21,015 bases of DNA from positions 1 to 21,015 of the forward strand of contig CAYJJG010000025.1 in the NCBI GenBank assembly GCA_964370435.1, in the 5' to 3' direction. The position numbers and the translations under genes are program-made. This document shows positions 14,085-21,015 of the stretch, one piece after another. The stretch comes from CALVGQ01 sp964370435. GTDB taxonomy: Bacteria; Bacillota_I; Bacilli_A; Erysipelotrichales; Erysipelotrichaceae. The stretch's first letter is position 1. Each line of letters starts with the position of its first letter. The notes under the pieces are model-generated. The model made no database searches, was not told where the DNA came from, and saw only the letters and a program-made list of their open reading frames with translations.

Positions 14085-15353
14085 ATGAAAAAAATTGAAA
14101 TTAACTCAGGAGTTACCTTAAAGTTATTGAACACTTCACAGTTTAAGGATGTAATTGTAACAGTACGGTTTTTAACTACGGTTACTCGTAAAAATAGCAT
14201 TTGTAGAACTATATTAAGTCAAATGTTATATGATCGTTGTAGTAAGTGGCCTACCAAGCAAGAAGTAAGTGCTCATATGGATGAGCTATATGGTGCAAGT
14301 GTGTATACAAGAGGGTATAATTATGGTCAATTAAATGCTTTTGAATTTCGATTTAAGGCTATTAATGAACAATATACACAAGAAAATACACTGGAAAGAT
14401 TATTTAAAACAGCTCATGAATTTATTTTTAATCCTTTAATGAAAGAAGGACTTTTAGATAAGGCTTTATTTGAAGAGGCTAAATCTGAAACGATAATGTC
14501 TAATATTAGAAAATTTGATCAACCATTGTCTAAAGCTGTGGCAAAAGCAGGGGTGCTTTTTGCGAAAGGATATGCCTTAGAACAAAATCAGTTATTTAGT
14601 AAAGAAGAAATTGAAGCTATTACCTTAGAAGATGTTAGTGAGGAATGGCAAACGATGTTAAATCAAAATGCAGTGATGATTTTTGTGGTGGGAAAAATTG
14701 ATGAGGAAAAAACTATTAAGTATGTAGAACGTTTCTTTGAATTTGAGCCACGACAATCTAAAGTAGCAAGTGCTTATTTAGTTAAAAAAGAGGAATTAGA
14801 AGAAAAAGAAGAAATAATGAAAATTGATCAAACCATTTTGGTTATGGTATATCAGACTGATATTAATATTGCCAGTGCAGATTATTGGAAATTAAGAGTT
14901 GCTAATGCGTTGTTTGGTCAATTACCTACTTCGTTATTGTTTCAAGAAGTTCGTGAAAAGCGTAGTCTTTGTTACTCCATAGGTTCAAGAGCACTAGCTT
15001 TTGAAGGTGGAGTATTAGTAAGTACGGGAATTCAAAAAAGCAAATTAATAGAAGTCATGGATTGTATAAATGAACAAGTTTTAAAACTTAGTAAAGGCGA
15101 GTTTAATGAAGAGGATTTAAATACAGCTATTGTTATGTTAAAAAATGCTATTGAAGGGGCGTATGATGATCCTTCTAGTATTATTAATTTTGAATTTCAA
15201 AATACAATTTTAAATCGAAATAAAACTGCTACAGAATGTATCAATGATATAGAAAATACAACTAAAGAGGATATTATGACTATATTTAGCAATTTTAAAC
15301 ATGTAGTAACCTTTAGTCTAATTCAGGAGGAAGAAAATGAAAACGCATATTGA
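14085..15353 (+). CDS. ymfF: M16-like protein YmfF, non-catalytic partner
   Basis: At 422 residues this is an M16 peptidase-fold protein of the YmfF group. Where an active M16 enzyme has HxxEH it reads ILSQMLYDRCSKWP, so it cannot bind the zinc. The second-half marks of the fold are present (FGQLPTSLLFQEVREKRSLCYSIGS, about 279-303, with the conserved R/Y loop). M16 proteins often pair one inactive and one active subunit, and the next gene encodes the active-looking YmfH. In Bacillus subtilis ymfF-ymfH precede ymfI, whose product acts in 5-aminopentanol modification of EF-P, which gives the family its current annotation. The peptidase substrate is not established. Start 14085 has GGAGG upstream. 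It ends in TGA, overlapping ymfH by 17 bases. Confidence 0.88.
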   Translation: MKKIEINSGVTLKLLNTSQFKDVIVTVRFLTTVTRKNSICRTILSQMLYDRCSKWPTKQEVSAHMDELYGASVYTRGYNYGQLNAFEFRFKAINEQYTQENTLERLFKTAHEFIFNPLMKEGLLDKALFEEAKSETIMSNIRKFDQPLSKAVAKAGVLFAKGYALEQNQLFSKEEIEAITLEDVSEEWQTMLNQNAVMIFVVGKIDEEKTIKYVERFFEFEPRQSKVASAYLVKKEELEEKEEIMKIDQTILVMVYQTDINIASADYWKLRVANALFGQLPTSLLFQEVREKRSLCYSIGSRALAFEGGVLVSTGIQKSKLIEVMDCINEQVLKLSKGEFNEEDLNTAIVMLKNAIEGAYDDPSSIINFEFQNTILNRNKTATECINDIENTTKEDIMTIFSNFKHVVTFSLIQEEENENAY

Positions 15354-16623
15354 ACCAAGATTTGATGAGACTTATGTAAGTGAAACATTAGAAAATGGTT
15401 TAAGGGTCATTGTGTGGCATAAACCAGAAATGCGTACTACTTCGTGTGTCTTTGCTACACCTTATGGTGGTTTAGATTTTGAAATGGTAAAAGAAAATGG
15501 CACTAAAATGATTCATCCCAGTGGTATTGCCCATTTTCTAGAACATAAAATGTTTGAATTAGAAGGAGTAGATGTAATGAATGCTTTTTCGACAATGGGC
15601 GCTAATGTCAATGCATTTACATCCTATAATGAAACAATGTATTATTTTTCTACTGCAGCACAAGAAATTGAAAAACCATTAAATTTACTTTTAGATTTTG
15701 TCCAAACATTCGATATCAATGAAGAATCAGTTGAAAAAGAAAAAGGTATTATAACCCAAGAATTAATGATGTACATGCAAAATCCTGATGCACGCTTATA
15801 TTATGAGTTATTTAAAGCACTATTTCATGAACATCCTTATAAATACGATATAGGTGGTACGCCAACTAGCGTTAAAAATACGACTTTAGCGCAACTTCAA
15901 GAGTGTTATAAATATAATTATCACCCAAGTAAAATGATATTGGTGTGTGTGGGACCTAGTGATCCTGAAATAATACTTCAAATTGTTCGTGATAATCAAA
16001 GTAAAAAAACTTTTGAAAAAATTGAATTAAGCCATAGGGCGTTAAATCAAGAATCTGAAACTGTAGCAAAAGAGCAATTATTTATTAATATGGATGTTGC
16101 TTCAAATAAAGTAGGAATTGCTATAAAACTAAAACCTTGGGTAAAAACAAGCAAGGAAAGAGTGCATCAAGAGTGGGCTATTAGACTAGCACTAGAAGCA
16201 CATTTTAGTGCAATGAATCCACAATTTCAATCATGGATTGATAAGCGCATCATCAACAATTACTTCGATTTTGATGTAGAGGTTCAAGAAGATTCTGCTT
16301 TTATTACCTTTGCGAATGAAACGGAAAATCATCAAGAATTTAAAGATTTTATTGTTAAAGAGATGAAAAAATGTATGGAAACAGGAATTTCTTTTGAACA
16401 ACTAAATCTTCTAAAAAAACGTTATTTTGGACAAGCAATGCGTGTATTAAATGATGTTGAAAATATTGCGATAACTACAGCTAGAAATATGTTTGTAAAA
16501 GTATCTATTTTTGAGGTTTTAGATATTTTACAAAATTTAGATCAACAACAAGTTAAAGAAGCGCTTATGCATATTTCTTTAGAACATGTGTGTTTAGTAG
16601 CAATTGTAAAAAATAATAATTAA
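15337..16623 (+). CDS. ymfH: M16 zinc metallopeptidase YmfH
   Basis: The encoded protein has 428 residues and is an M16 (pitrilysin/MPP-like) metallopeptidase. The inverted zinc motif H66-F-L-E69-H70 is intact in GIAHFLEHKMFE, followed by GANVNAFTSYNETMYYFSTA (88-107) and the helix EESVEKEKGIITQELMMYMQNPD (129-151), which holds the third ligand glutamate (E133 or E142). The C-terminal half is the degenerate second domain. It probably forms a heterodimer with YmfF, whose gene it overlaps by 17 bases; its AGGAGG site (15325-15330) lies inside ymfF. In B. subtilis the next genes are ymfI and others leading to pgsA-recA, but here the locus ends with a terminator. The substrate is unknown. Confidence 0.9.
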   Translation: MKTHIEPRFDETYVSETLENGLRVIVWHKPEMRTTSCVFATPYGGLDFEMVKENGTKMIHPSGIAHFLEHKMFELEGVDVMNAFSTMGANVNAFTSYNETMYYFSTAAQEIEKPLNLLLDFVQTFDINEESVEKEKGIITQELMMYMQNPDARLYYELFKALFHEHPYKYDIGGTPTSVKNTTLAQLQECYKYNYHPSKMILVCVGPSDPEIILQIVRDNQSKKTFEKIELSHRALNQESETVAKEQLFINMDVASNKVGIAIKLKPWVKTSKERVHQEWAIRLALEAHFSAMNPQFQSWIDKRIINNYFDFDVEVQEDSAFITFANETENHQEFKDFIVKEMKKCMETGISFEQLNLLKKRYFGQAMRVLNDVENIAITTARNMFVKVSIFEVLDILQNLDQQQVKEALMHISLEHVCLVAIVKNNN

Positions 16624-16627
16624 CATT

Positions 16628-16674
16628 AAAGAGAAATACAGATTATACCAAAGTATTTCTTTTTTTTTTTTTTT
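16628..16674 (+). terminator. Terminator of the ymfF-ymfH operon
   Basis: A 12-bp stem (16628-16639 with 16653-16664, one G-U) with a 13-base loop runs into an unbroken run of 15 T's (16660-16674). It begins four bases after the ymfH stop. Confidence 0.85.
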
Positions 16675-16711
16675 GTGGTAATATTAAAATATAAATAGGA
16701 GGATTTTAAAT

Positions 16712-17080
16712 ATGAAAAAATTGAAAATTTTAAACTCTAACACTGGAACAATTATTCTTTTTTTCATTTTAATACATTTATTTCAAGATAGTATGCTTAA
16801 TCAAATTCATGGTGGATCAGGTAGTGCTGGTATTGTTGCTATTTTTGGATTAATGGCCTGCTTATTAATTTGTTTTTTTAACTGGAAGTATCTTAAAGTT
16901 ACAATTAATTTAGGCTATATTGTTGCCTTAATTATTGCCGTTATTTTTAATACAAATGGTGTAGATCCATCAGGCGGAACAACTAATAATTTATGGATTA
17001 TATGGTTAGTGACTTATGTTTTATTTTTAATTTTAGCTATGTTATTAGATCTTTATGTAAATAAAAAGCATAGCCATTAG
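16712..17080 (+). CDS. Small four-helix membrane protein of unknown function
   Basis: At 122 residues this protein is mostly hydrophobic, with four likely transmembrane segments (about 12-29, 38-57, 64-81 and 92-113), a short basic start and a basic, His-ending tail (NKKHSH). A glycine-rich loop GGSGSAG follows the first helix and DPSGGTTNN precedes the last. I do not recognise the family and see no catalytic or binding motif. AGGAGG (16697-16702) lies nine bases before the ATG, which supports the start. It follows a strong terminator, so it should have its own promoter, for which a weak TAAAAT-like box near 16685 is the only candidate. The convergent ssb-like gene lies 23 bases away. Confidence 0.75.
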   Translation: MKKLKILNSNTGTIILFFILIHLFQDSMLNQIHGGSGSAGIVAIFGLMACLLICFFNWKYLKVTINLGYIVALIIAVIFNTNGVDPSGGTTNNLWIIWLVTYVLFLILAMLLDLYVNKKHSH

Positions 17081-17111
17081 TAATAATAGCTATACTTTAA
17101 TAATTAGGCTA
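17063..17111 (-). terminator. Likely terminator of the ssb-like gene
   Basis: On the minus strand TAGCC (17111-17107), which includes the last codons, pairs with GGCTA (17075-17071), with partial pairing inside, and is followed by CTTTTTAT. The stem overlaps the end of the neighbouring membrane-protein gene. The inner stem is imperfect, hence modest confidence. Confidence 0.4.
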
Positions 17112-17421
17112 CATGAATAAACGATACTTTTTCTGCAATTACTTCTGCATTATAAAAGGTATTGTTTTCTTTTTGTACATTAAAGGCTTGAAGTCTTCCT
17201 TTTATTGCTACAATACTTCCTATGCTACAAACATCACAACAATTTTCAGCAATACCACGCCATAGCTGTACATTAAATATATCTGTTTCTACGACTCCTT
17301 CTGCATTTTTAAAGCTACGGTCAACTTCCAATAATAAATTTGCTACTTTGTTTTTGTTAACTGTTTCTTGAAGTGTTGGTAAAGCAACTACTTTTCCTAC
17401 AATTACACATTGATTAAGCAT
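17104..17421 (-). CDS. Short single-stranded DNA-binding protein, no acidic tail
   Basis: This 105-residue protein is a single OB-fold of the Ssb family: MLNQCVIVGKVVALPTLQET, then VDRSFKNAEGVVETDIFNVQLWRGIAENCC and GSIVAIKGRLQAFNV, ending at SFIHVA. It stops where the OB-fold ends, so the glycine-rich linker and the acidic DDDIPF-type tail that recruits partner proteins are missing. It is therefore unlikely to be the main replicative Ssb and resembles short accessory forms. The ATG at 17421 is chosen: AAGGAGG lies seven bases upstream, and the promoter's -10 box (17449-17444) overlaps the alternative start at 17445, which would lie outside the transcript. It is divergent from ffh. Confidence 0.87.
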   Translation of the reverse strand: MLNQCVIVGKVVALPTLQETVNKNKVANLLLEVDRSFKNAEGVVETDIFNVQLWRGIAENCCDVCSIGSIVAIKGRLQAFNVQKENNTFYNAEVIAEKVSFIHVA

Positions 17422-17443
17422 GCATAATCCTCCTTGTTTAAGC

Positions 17444-17472
17444 ATTATGTATTAATTAAATGAATTAATCAA
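17444..17472 (-). promoter_or_regulatory. Promoter of the ssb-like gene
   Basis: The minus strand has TTGATT (17472-17467), a 17-base spacer and CATAAT (17449-17444). The start of transcription would fall near 17437, which decides in favour of the ATG at 17421. Confidence 0.6.
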
Positions 17473-17557
17473 ATAGAGATAATTGCATATATGTGCACTA
17501 TTTTTATATTATCCTAAAGATAACTGCAAAACTAGTAATTATCATAAAAATTATTTT

Positions 17558-17586
17558 TTGATTTTCTATTTAAAGTAAAGTATAAT
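17558..17586 (+). promoter_or_regulatory. Promoter of ffh
   Basis: TTGATT (17558-17563), exactly 17 bases, then a consensus TATAAT (17581-17586). This is among the best plus-strand promoters in the window and gives a leader of about 20 bases. Confidence 0.75.
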
Positions 17587-17612
17587 ATACCTTACGAAAG
17601 GTTGTGAATAGA

Positions 17613-19004
17613 ATGGCATTTGAATCACTTACAGAGCGTATAAATAAAGCGTTTAAGAATATTGTTGGTAAAGGAAAATTATCAGAAAGAAATATGGAAG
17701 ACATGCTTAAAGAAGTGCGTTTAGCACTTTTAGAAGCAGATGTTAATTATAAAATTGTTAAAGAATTTTTAGAGAATGTAAAGACAAAAGCTATAGGACT
17801 TGATGTATATGACACTTTAGATCCATCACAAATGGTAGTAAAGGTCGTTCATGATGAATTAGTGACCCTTTTAGGGGAAGAAGAAGTTCCATTAACATAT
17901 AATGAAAACAATTTAACGACTATGATGATGGTTGGTTTACAAGGTACAGGTAAAACAACTTCAATTGCAAAAATTGCTCATTATATCACGAAAAAAAATA
18001 ATCGCAAAGTACTACTAATTGCAGCCGATTTAATTCGTCCTGCTGCTATTGATCAATTAAAAACCTTGGGTAAAAGTATTGATGTTGAAGTCTTTTCACT
18101 AGGTAGTGATAGCAGTGCGATAAATACAGTAAAAGAGGGGTTATCTTATGCTAAAGAGCAGGGGTATGATACTGTACTAATTGATACTGCTGGACGTCTT
18201 CATATTGATGAAGAATTAATGCAAGAATTATCAGCTATTAAAAAAATAGCTAAAGCAGATAATATTTTATTAACAGTAGATGCTATGACAGGTCAAGATA
18301 TAGTTCAAGTAGCTAAATCTTTTCATAGTCAATTAGAAATTAGTGGTTTAGTATTAACTAAATTTGATGGCGATGCTCGTGGTGGAGGTATTTTATCAGT
18401 TAGAAAAATAACAGGAGTACCTGTACAATTTGTCGGTGTAGGAGAAAAAATAGATGAACTAGAGCTATTCTATCCAACACGTATTGCGGACCGTATACTA
18501 GGTATGGGAGATATCATGACCCTAGTAGAGCAAGCACAAGATAAAATGGACTTGAAAGCGCAAGAAGAAGCTGCAGGACGTATGATGTCAGGTGAATTCA
18601 CTCTTGATGATATGTTGTTGCAGTATGAACAAATAGCTAAAATGGGCTCTTTAGGGTCAATTATGAAAATGATTCCTGGATTTAATCAATATGCAAGTCA
18701 GCTTAATGATGATGAAACTAATCAATCAATGAAAAGACAAAAAGCAATCATCCAAAGTATGACAAAAAGAGAGCGTAAAGATCCTTCAGTATTAAGAGCG
18801 TCTTCTAAAAATCGTATTGCTAAAGGAAGTGGTGTTCAAGTGCAAGAGGTAAATCGCTTAATTAATCAATATGAAAAGATGAAAGTTATGATGAAACAAA
18901 TGGGAAATCTTCAAAAAAATGGTAATGTTGAAGGTTTGTTAAAACAACTAAATAAACAAGCCGCAAATCCTAAAGTGGGAAAAGCTAAAGGAAGACGCAG
19001 GTAA
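17613..19004 (+). CDS. ffh: Signal recognition particle protein Ffh
   Basis: Ffh is the SRP GTPase that binds signal sequences with the 4.5S/scRNA and docks on FtsY at the membrane. The 463 residues cover an N domain (MAFESLTERINKAFKN to about 85), a G domain (about 98-295) with GLQGTGKTT (108-116), DTAGR (191-195), TKFDGDARGG (249-258) and GVGEKIDELELF, and a methionine-rich M domain from about 300 with IPGFNQYA and RIAKGSGVQVQEVNRLINQY, then a basic tail. The usual DTYRPAA reads DLIRPAA (139-145). Start: the ATG at 17613 gives the universal MAFESL opening; a GTG at 17604 is in frame but too near the AAAGG site. ylxM, its usual upstream partner in Bacillota, is absent, and so is rpsP downstream. 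Confidence 0.96.
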   Translation: MAFESLTERINKAFKNIVGKGKLSERNMEDMLKEVRLALLEADVNYKIVKEFLENVKTKAIGLDVYDTLDPSQMVVKVVHDELVTLLGEEEVPLTYNENNLTTMMMVGLQGTGKTTSIAKIAHYITKKNNRKVLLIAADLIRPAAIDQLKTLGKSIDVEVFSLGSDSSAINTVKEGLSYAKEQGYDTVLIDTAGRLHIDEELMQELSAIKKIAKADNILLTVDAMTGQDIVQVAKSFHSQLEISGLVLTKFDGDARGGGILSVRKITGVPVQFVGVGEKIDELELFYPTRIADRILGMGDIMTLVEQAQDKMDLKAQEEAAGRMMSGEFTLDDMLLQYEQIAKMGSLGSIMKMIPGFNQYASQLNDDETNQSMKRQKAIIQSMTKRERKDPSVLRASSKNRIAKGSGVQVQEVNRLINQYEKMKVMMKQMGNLQKNGNVEGLLKQLNKQAANPKVGKAKGRRR

Positions 19005-19007
19005 TAT

Positions 19008-19036
19008 AAATAGTCACAAGTTGACTATTTTCTTTT
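19008..19036 (+). terminator. Terminator between ffh and the GNAT gene
   Basis: A perfect 9-bp AAATAGTCA/TGACTATTT stem (19008-19016 with 19022-19030), five-base loop, runs into TCTTTT. The GNAT ribosome binding site starts only five bases later, so part of the ffh transcription may continue through it. Confidence 0.75.
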
Positions 19037-19051
19037 ACAAGGAGGGTACTT

Positions 19052-19528
19052 ATGAAGTTTGTGGTTGCACAAAAAGAAACTATGCCAATACTAGCAGCAT
19101 TAGCTAAAACAATATGGCATGAGTGTTATGGTGAGTTGTTAGGTGAGCGCCAAGTTAATTACATGTTAGATACCATTCAAAGTTTACCTGCGATGTTAAA
19201 GCAACAAGAGCAAGGTATGCTTTACTATGTGTTAATGGATAATCAAGAAGCTTGCGGTTATATGGCATTAGTTATTGAGGAAGAGAAAGTGTTTTTAAGT
19301 AAATTATATATCTTAAAACAAAAGCGTGGTAAAGGAGCTTTAACTTTAGCACTTGAAATAATTGCTGGATTTAATAAGAGTAGTGTTTATTTAACAGTTA
19401 ATCGACATAATAATTATGCTATTAAGGCTTATCTTAGTAAAGGCTTTAAAATAGTTAAAGAAGAAGATAATGCTATTGGTGAGGGCTTTGTAATGAATGA
19501 TTATATTATGGAAAAGCAGTTAACATAA
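19052..19528 (+). CDS. GNAT family N-acetyltransferase
   Basis: This 158-residue protein has the GNAT fold: a variable N-terminal part (IWHECYGELLGERQVNYML), strand segment QEACGYMALVIEEEKVFLSKLYIL (about 70-93), the acetyl-CoA pyrophosphate loop QKRGKGALTLALEII (95-109), and the closing NRHNNYAIKAYLSKGFKIVKEE (about 120-141). It would transfer an acetyl group from acetyl-CoA to an amine on a small molecule or protein; the acceptor is not evident. Start at 19052 with GGAGG six bases upstream. It stands between ffh and a MATE transporter, with a terminator before it and 46 bases to the MATE gene, so the last two are probably co-transcribed. An acetyltransferase next to an efflux pump hints at detoxification but is no proof. 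Confidence 0.85.
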   Translation: MKFVVAQKETMPILAALAKTIWHECYGELLGERQVNYMLDTIQSLPAMLKQQEQGMLYYVLMDNQEACGYMALVIEEEKVFLSKLYILKQKRGKGALTLALEIIAGFNKSSVYLTVNRHNNYAIKAYLSKGFKIVKEEDNAIGEGFVMNDYIMEKQLT

Positions 19529-19574
19529 GATTAACCATAGAAGTCATCAAAAGTAGTATATAGGGGTGAAGATC

Positions 19575-20939
19575 ATGAAAGATAGAATTAATTTATTAGA
19601 AGGTAATATTCTTAGTGCATTAACTAGATTGGCTTTGCCGATAATGGGAATGAGTTTGCTTCAAATGGCCTATAATCTTACCGATATGTTTTGGATTGGA
19701 CAATTAGGAGCAGGAGCAGTTGCCTCAGTAGGGACCGGGGGTTTAATACTGTGGCTGGCTATGGGAATTCATATGTTAGCTCAAATTGGTGGTCAGGTGT
19801 ATGTTGGTCAAAATTTAGGAGCCAATAACAAAACGCTTGCAGGTAAATATGCCCATAGCTCTTTATTCATGAGTGTAGTTATTAGTATAATACTAGGTTT
19901 TGCATTCTTTGTGTTTGCGAAGGATATTGTTGCATTTTTTAGATTGAATGATGCTCAAGTCATTAGTGATAGTATTTTCTATATTCAAATTACAGCAGGA
20001 TTCGGTTTTTTTTCATTAGTAGGAAAAATGCTTGCTGCATTAATTACAGTAAGTGGTAATAGTAAAACACCTTTTTATGCTACTGTTCTAGGGCTAGGAT
20101 TTAATATAATACTTGATCCCATTCTTATTTTCGGATATTTCAATTTTCCCGAGTTAGGCGTTGCAGGTGCGGCTCTAGCGACAGTGTTAGCACAGTTTAT
20201 TGTGTTTTTGGTACTACTAATTTACGCCCTAAAAGATAAACATTTATTTAGTTACATTTCTATTTTAAAATTACCTTCTTTCGCTTTGTGTAAAGACATT
20301 ATTAAATTAAGCTTTCCGGTAATGATACAAAATACATTGATGCCTTTAATATCGATGTATGTTTCACGCTTAGTAGCTGTTTTTGGTGATGAAGCTATTG
20401 CTGTGCAGCGAGTAGGATCTCAAGTAGAATCTATATCCTGGATGGTTTCAGAAGGATTTGGAGTTGCGGTAAACAGCTTTATTGCTCAAAATTATGGTGC
20501 TAATAATATTGAGCGAGCAAAGCAAGGTTTTAATAAGGCTCTCAAATTACTGGTTGTATATGGATTATTTTCTAGCACCTTACTTATTGTAGGTGCAAGA
20601 TTTTTATTTAGTGTTTTTCTTGATGATCCTAATATTTTATCTATGGGTGAAAACTATCTTCAAATACTTGGGCTTTCTCAAATCTTTATGTGTATTGAAA
20701 TACTTTCTTCTACATCATTAAATGCGTTTGGTAAAAGTATATTTCCGGCAATTACTGCAATGACATTCAACATATTGAGAATTCCTATGGCAATTACATT
20801 AAGTGCGACGGTACTACAACTTAGTGGTATATGGTGGAGCATTACGATAAGTTCAGTATTAAAAGGAATATTTATGTTGATAGGAGCATTATATTTCTTT
20901 AAAAAACTCCAGCCTAAGCATAAGGATGTATCGGATTAA
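19575..20939 (+). CDS. MATE family multidrug/Na+ antiporter (second copy)
   Basis: The full-length 454-residue MATE transporter starts MKDRINLLEGNILSALTRLALPIMGMSLLQMAYNLTDMFWIGQLG and shows twelve hydrophobic helices in two halves, the second starting near ALCKDIIKLSFPVMIQNTLMPLISMYVS. Substrates are unknown; Na+ or H+ coupling is typical. The ATG at 19575 follows AGGGGTGA by five bases; the GTG at 19566 lies inside that site. It diverges clearly from the first MATE gene in this window (for example LTDMFWIGQLGAGAVASVG against YNTADSLIVGNFLGSNALAA), so it is a separate subfamily and not a recent duplicate. No complete terminator follows before the window edge, only an AAAAAGGGCTATAG that could be the first arm of one. 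Confidence 0.93.
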   Translation: MKDRINLLEGNILSALTRLALPIMGMSLLQMAYNLTDMFWIGQLGAGAVASVGTGGLILWLAMGIHMLAQIGGQVYVGQNLGANNKTLAGKYAHSSLFMSVVISIILGFAFFVFAKDIVAFFRLNDAQVISDSIFYIQITAGFGFFSLVGKMLAALITVSGNSKTPFYATVLGLGFNIILDPILIFGYFNFPELGVAGAALATVLAQFIVFLVLLIYALKDKHLFSYISILKLPSFALCKDIIKLSFPVMIQNTLMPLISMYVSRLVAVFGDEAIAVQRVGSQVESISWMVSEGFGVAVNSFIAQNYGANNIERAKQGFNKALKLLVVYGLFSSTLLIVGARFLFSVFLDDPNILSMGENYLQILGLSQIFMCIEILSSTSLNAFGKSIFPAITAMTFNILRIPMAITLSATVLQLSGIWWSITISSVLKGIFMLIGALYFFKKLQPKHKDVSD

Positions 20940-20972
20940 GTAAATATTATAAATAAAAAGGGCTATAGAACA

Positions 20973-21008
20973 TTTTCCGGGGTCTAAGTAAAACTTTCGG
21001 GGTCTAAG
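20973..21008. repeat. Direct repeat at the right edge, possible IS end
   Basis: GGGGTCTAAG occurs at 20979-20988 and 20999-21008, 20 bases apart, each preceded by a TTTC-type stretch (TTTTCC and CTTTC). Such spaced direct copies are found at the ends of some insertion sequences, such as the IS21 family. The rest of the element would lie outside the window, so this is only a suggestion. Confidence 0.4.
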
Positions 21009-21015
21009 CTTAATT

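Noticed and set aside
15337..15353. UGA read as tryptophan (Mycoplasma-type code)
   Set aside because: The ymfF frame ends at a TGA exactly where the ymfH overlap expects a stop, and tryptophans in all clear genes are TGG.
16660..16674. Run of 15 T's as a phase-variable promoter spacer
   Set aside because: It is fully explained as the tail of the ymfH terminator, and no promoter boxes flank it at proper distance.
1..21015. CRISPR array, tRNA or rRNA genes
   Set aside because: No regularly spaced repeats, cloverleaf-like segments or rRNA-like conserved stretches were found on either strand.

Overview
This window is low-GC (by eye about 30%) chromosomal DNA from a Gram-positive, Bacillota-type bacterium, perhaps an Erysipelotrichia-like gut anaerobe. 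The support is strong AGGAGG-type ribosome binding sites, TTGACA/TATAAT promoters, short U-tailed hairpin terminators, and a set of Bacillota families (DUF1836, YmfF/YmfH, pyroglutamyl peptidase I, free Met-R-SO reductase). UGA is a normal stop here: the ymfF-like gene ends in TGA and tryptophans are TGG, which argues against a Mycoplasma-type code. The lineage is an inference from style and gene content. No rRNA or tRNA gene was seen.

Region 1 (1-2451) is the accessory-looking part. A leftward XRE regulator runs off the left edge and has two near-identical palindromic operators in its promoter. It is followed by a gene-free 500 bp stretch rich in inverted repeats, part of which resembles a conjugative origin of transfer. 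Next is a tight three-gene rightward cluster: a DUF1836 HTH protein, an AAC(3)-like acetyltransferase with an altered active-site motif, and a small membrane-anchored HEPN-motif protein.

Region 2 (2452-5938) holds a lipoprotein of unknown role with its own promoter and terminator, a UPF0309-type SIS phosphosugar-binding protein, an 810 bp gene-poor gap, and a membrane diguanylate cyclase. The gap contains a decayed fragment that reads like the C-terminus of an amidohydrolase, most like NagA, and a possible short RNA.

Region 3 (5969-11767) is housekeeping and salvage: free methionine-R-sulfoxide reductase (leftward), an AbgB-like M20 amidohydrolase converging on a YggS-type PLP-binding protein, pyroglutamyl peptidase I, a MATE transporter and a tocopherol-cyclase-like protein. 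Most gene ends have compact hairpin terminators, several serving both strands.

Region 4 (11895-16674) has a translationally coupled NAD salvage pair on the minus strand (nicotinamidase, then nicotinate phosphoribosyltransferase) and, on the plus strand, the overlapping M16 pair ymfF-ymfH.

Region 5 (16691-21015) has a small membrane protein, a tail-less single-stranded DNA-binding protein divergent from ffh, then a GNAT acetyltransferase and a second MATE transporter. The last 45 bases carry two copies of a GGGGTCTAAG repeat, possibly the edge of an insertion sequence just outside the window.

Most of the window looks ordinary. The best leads are the XRE operators, the oriT-like relic, the DUF1836/AAC(3)-like/HEPN cluster, the amidohydrolase relic beside the SIS gene, and the right-edge repeats.
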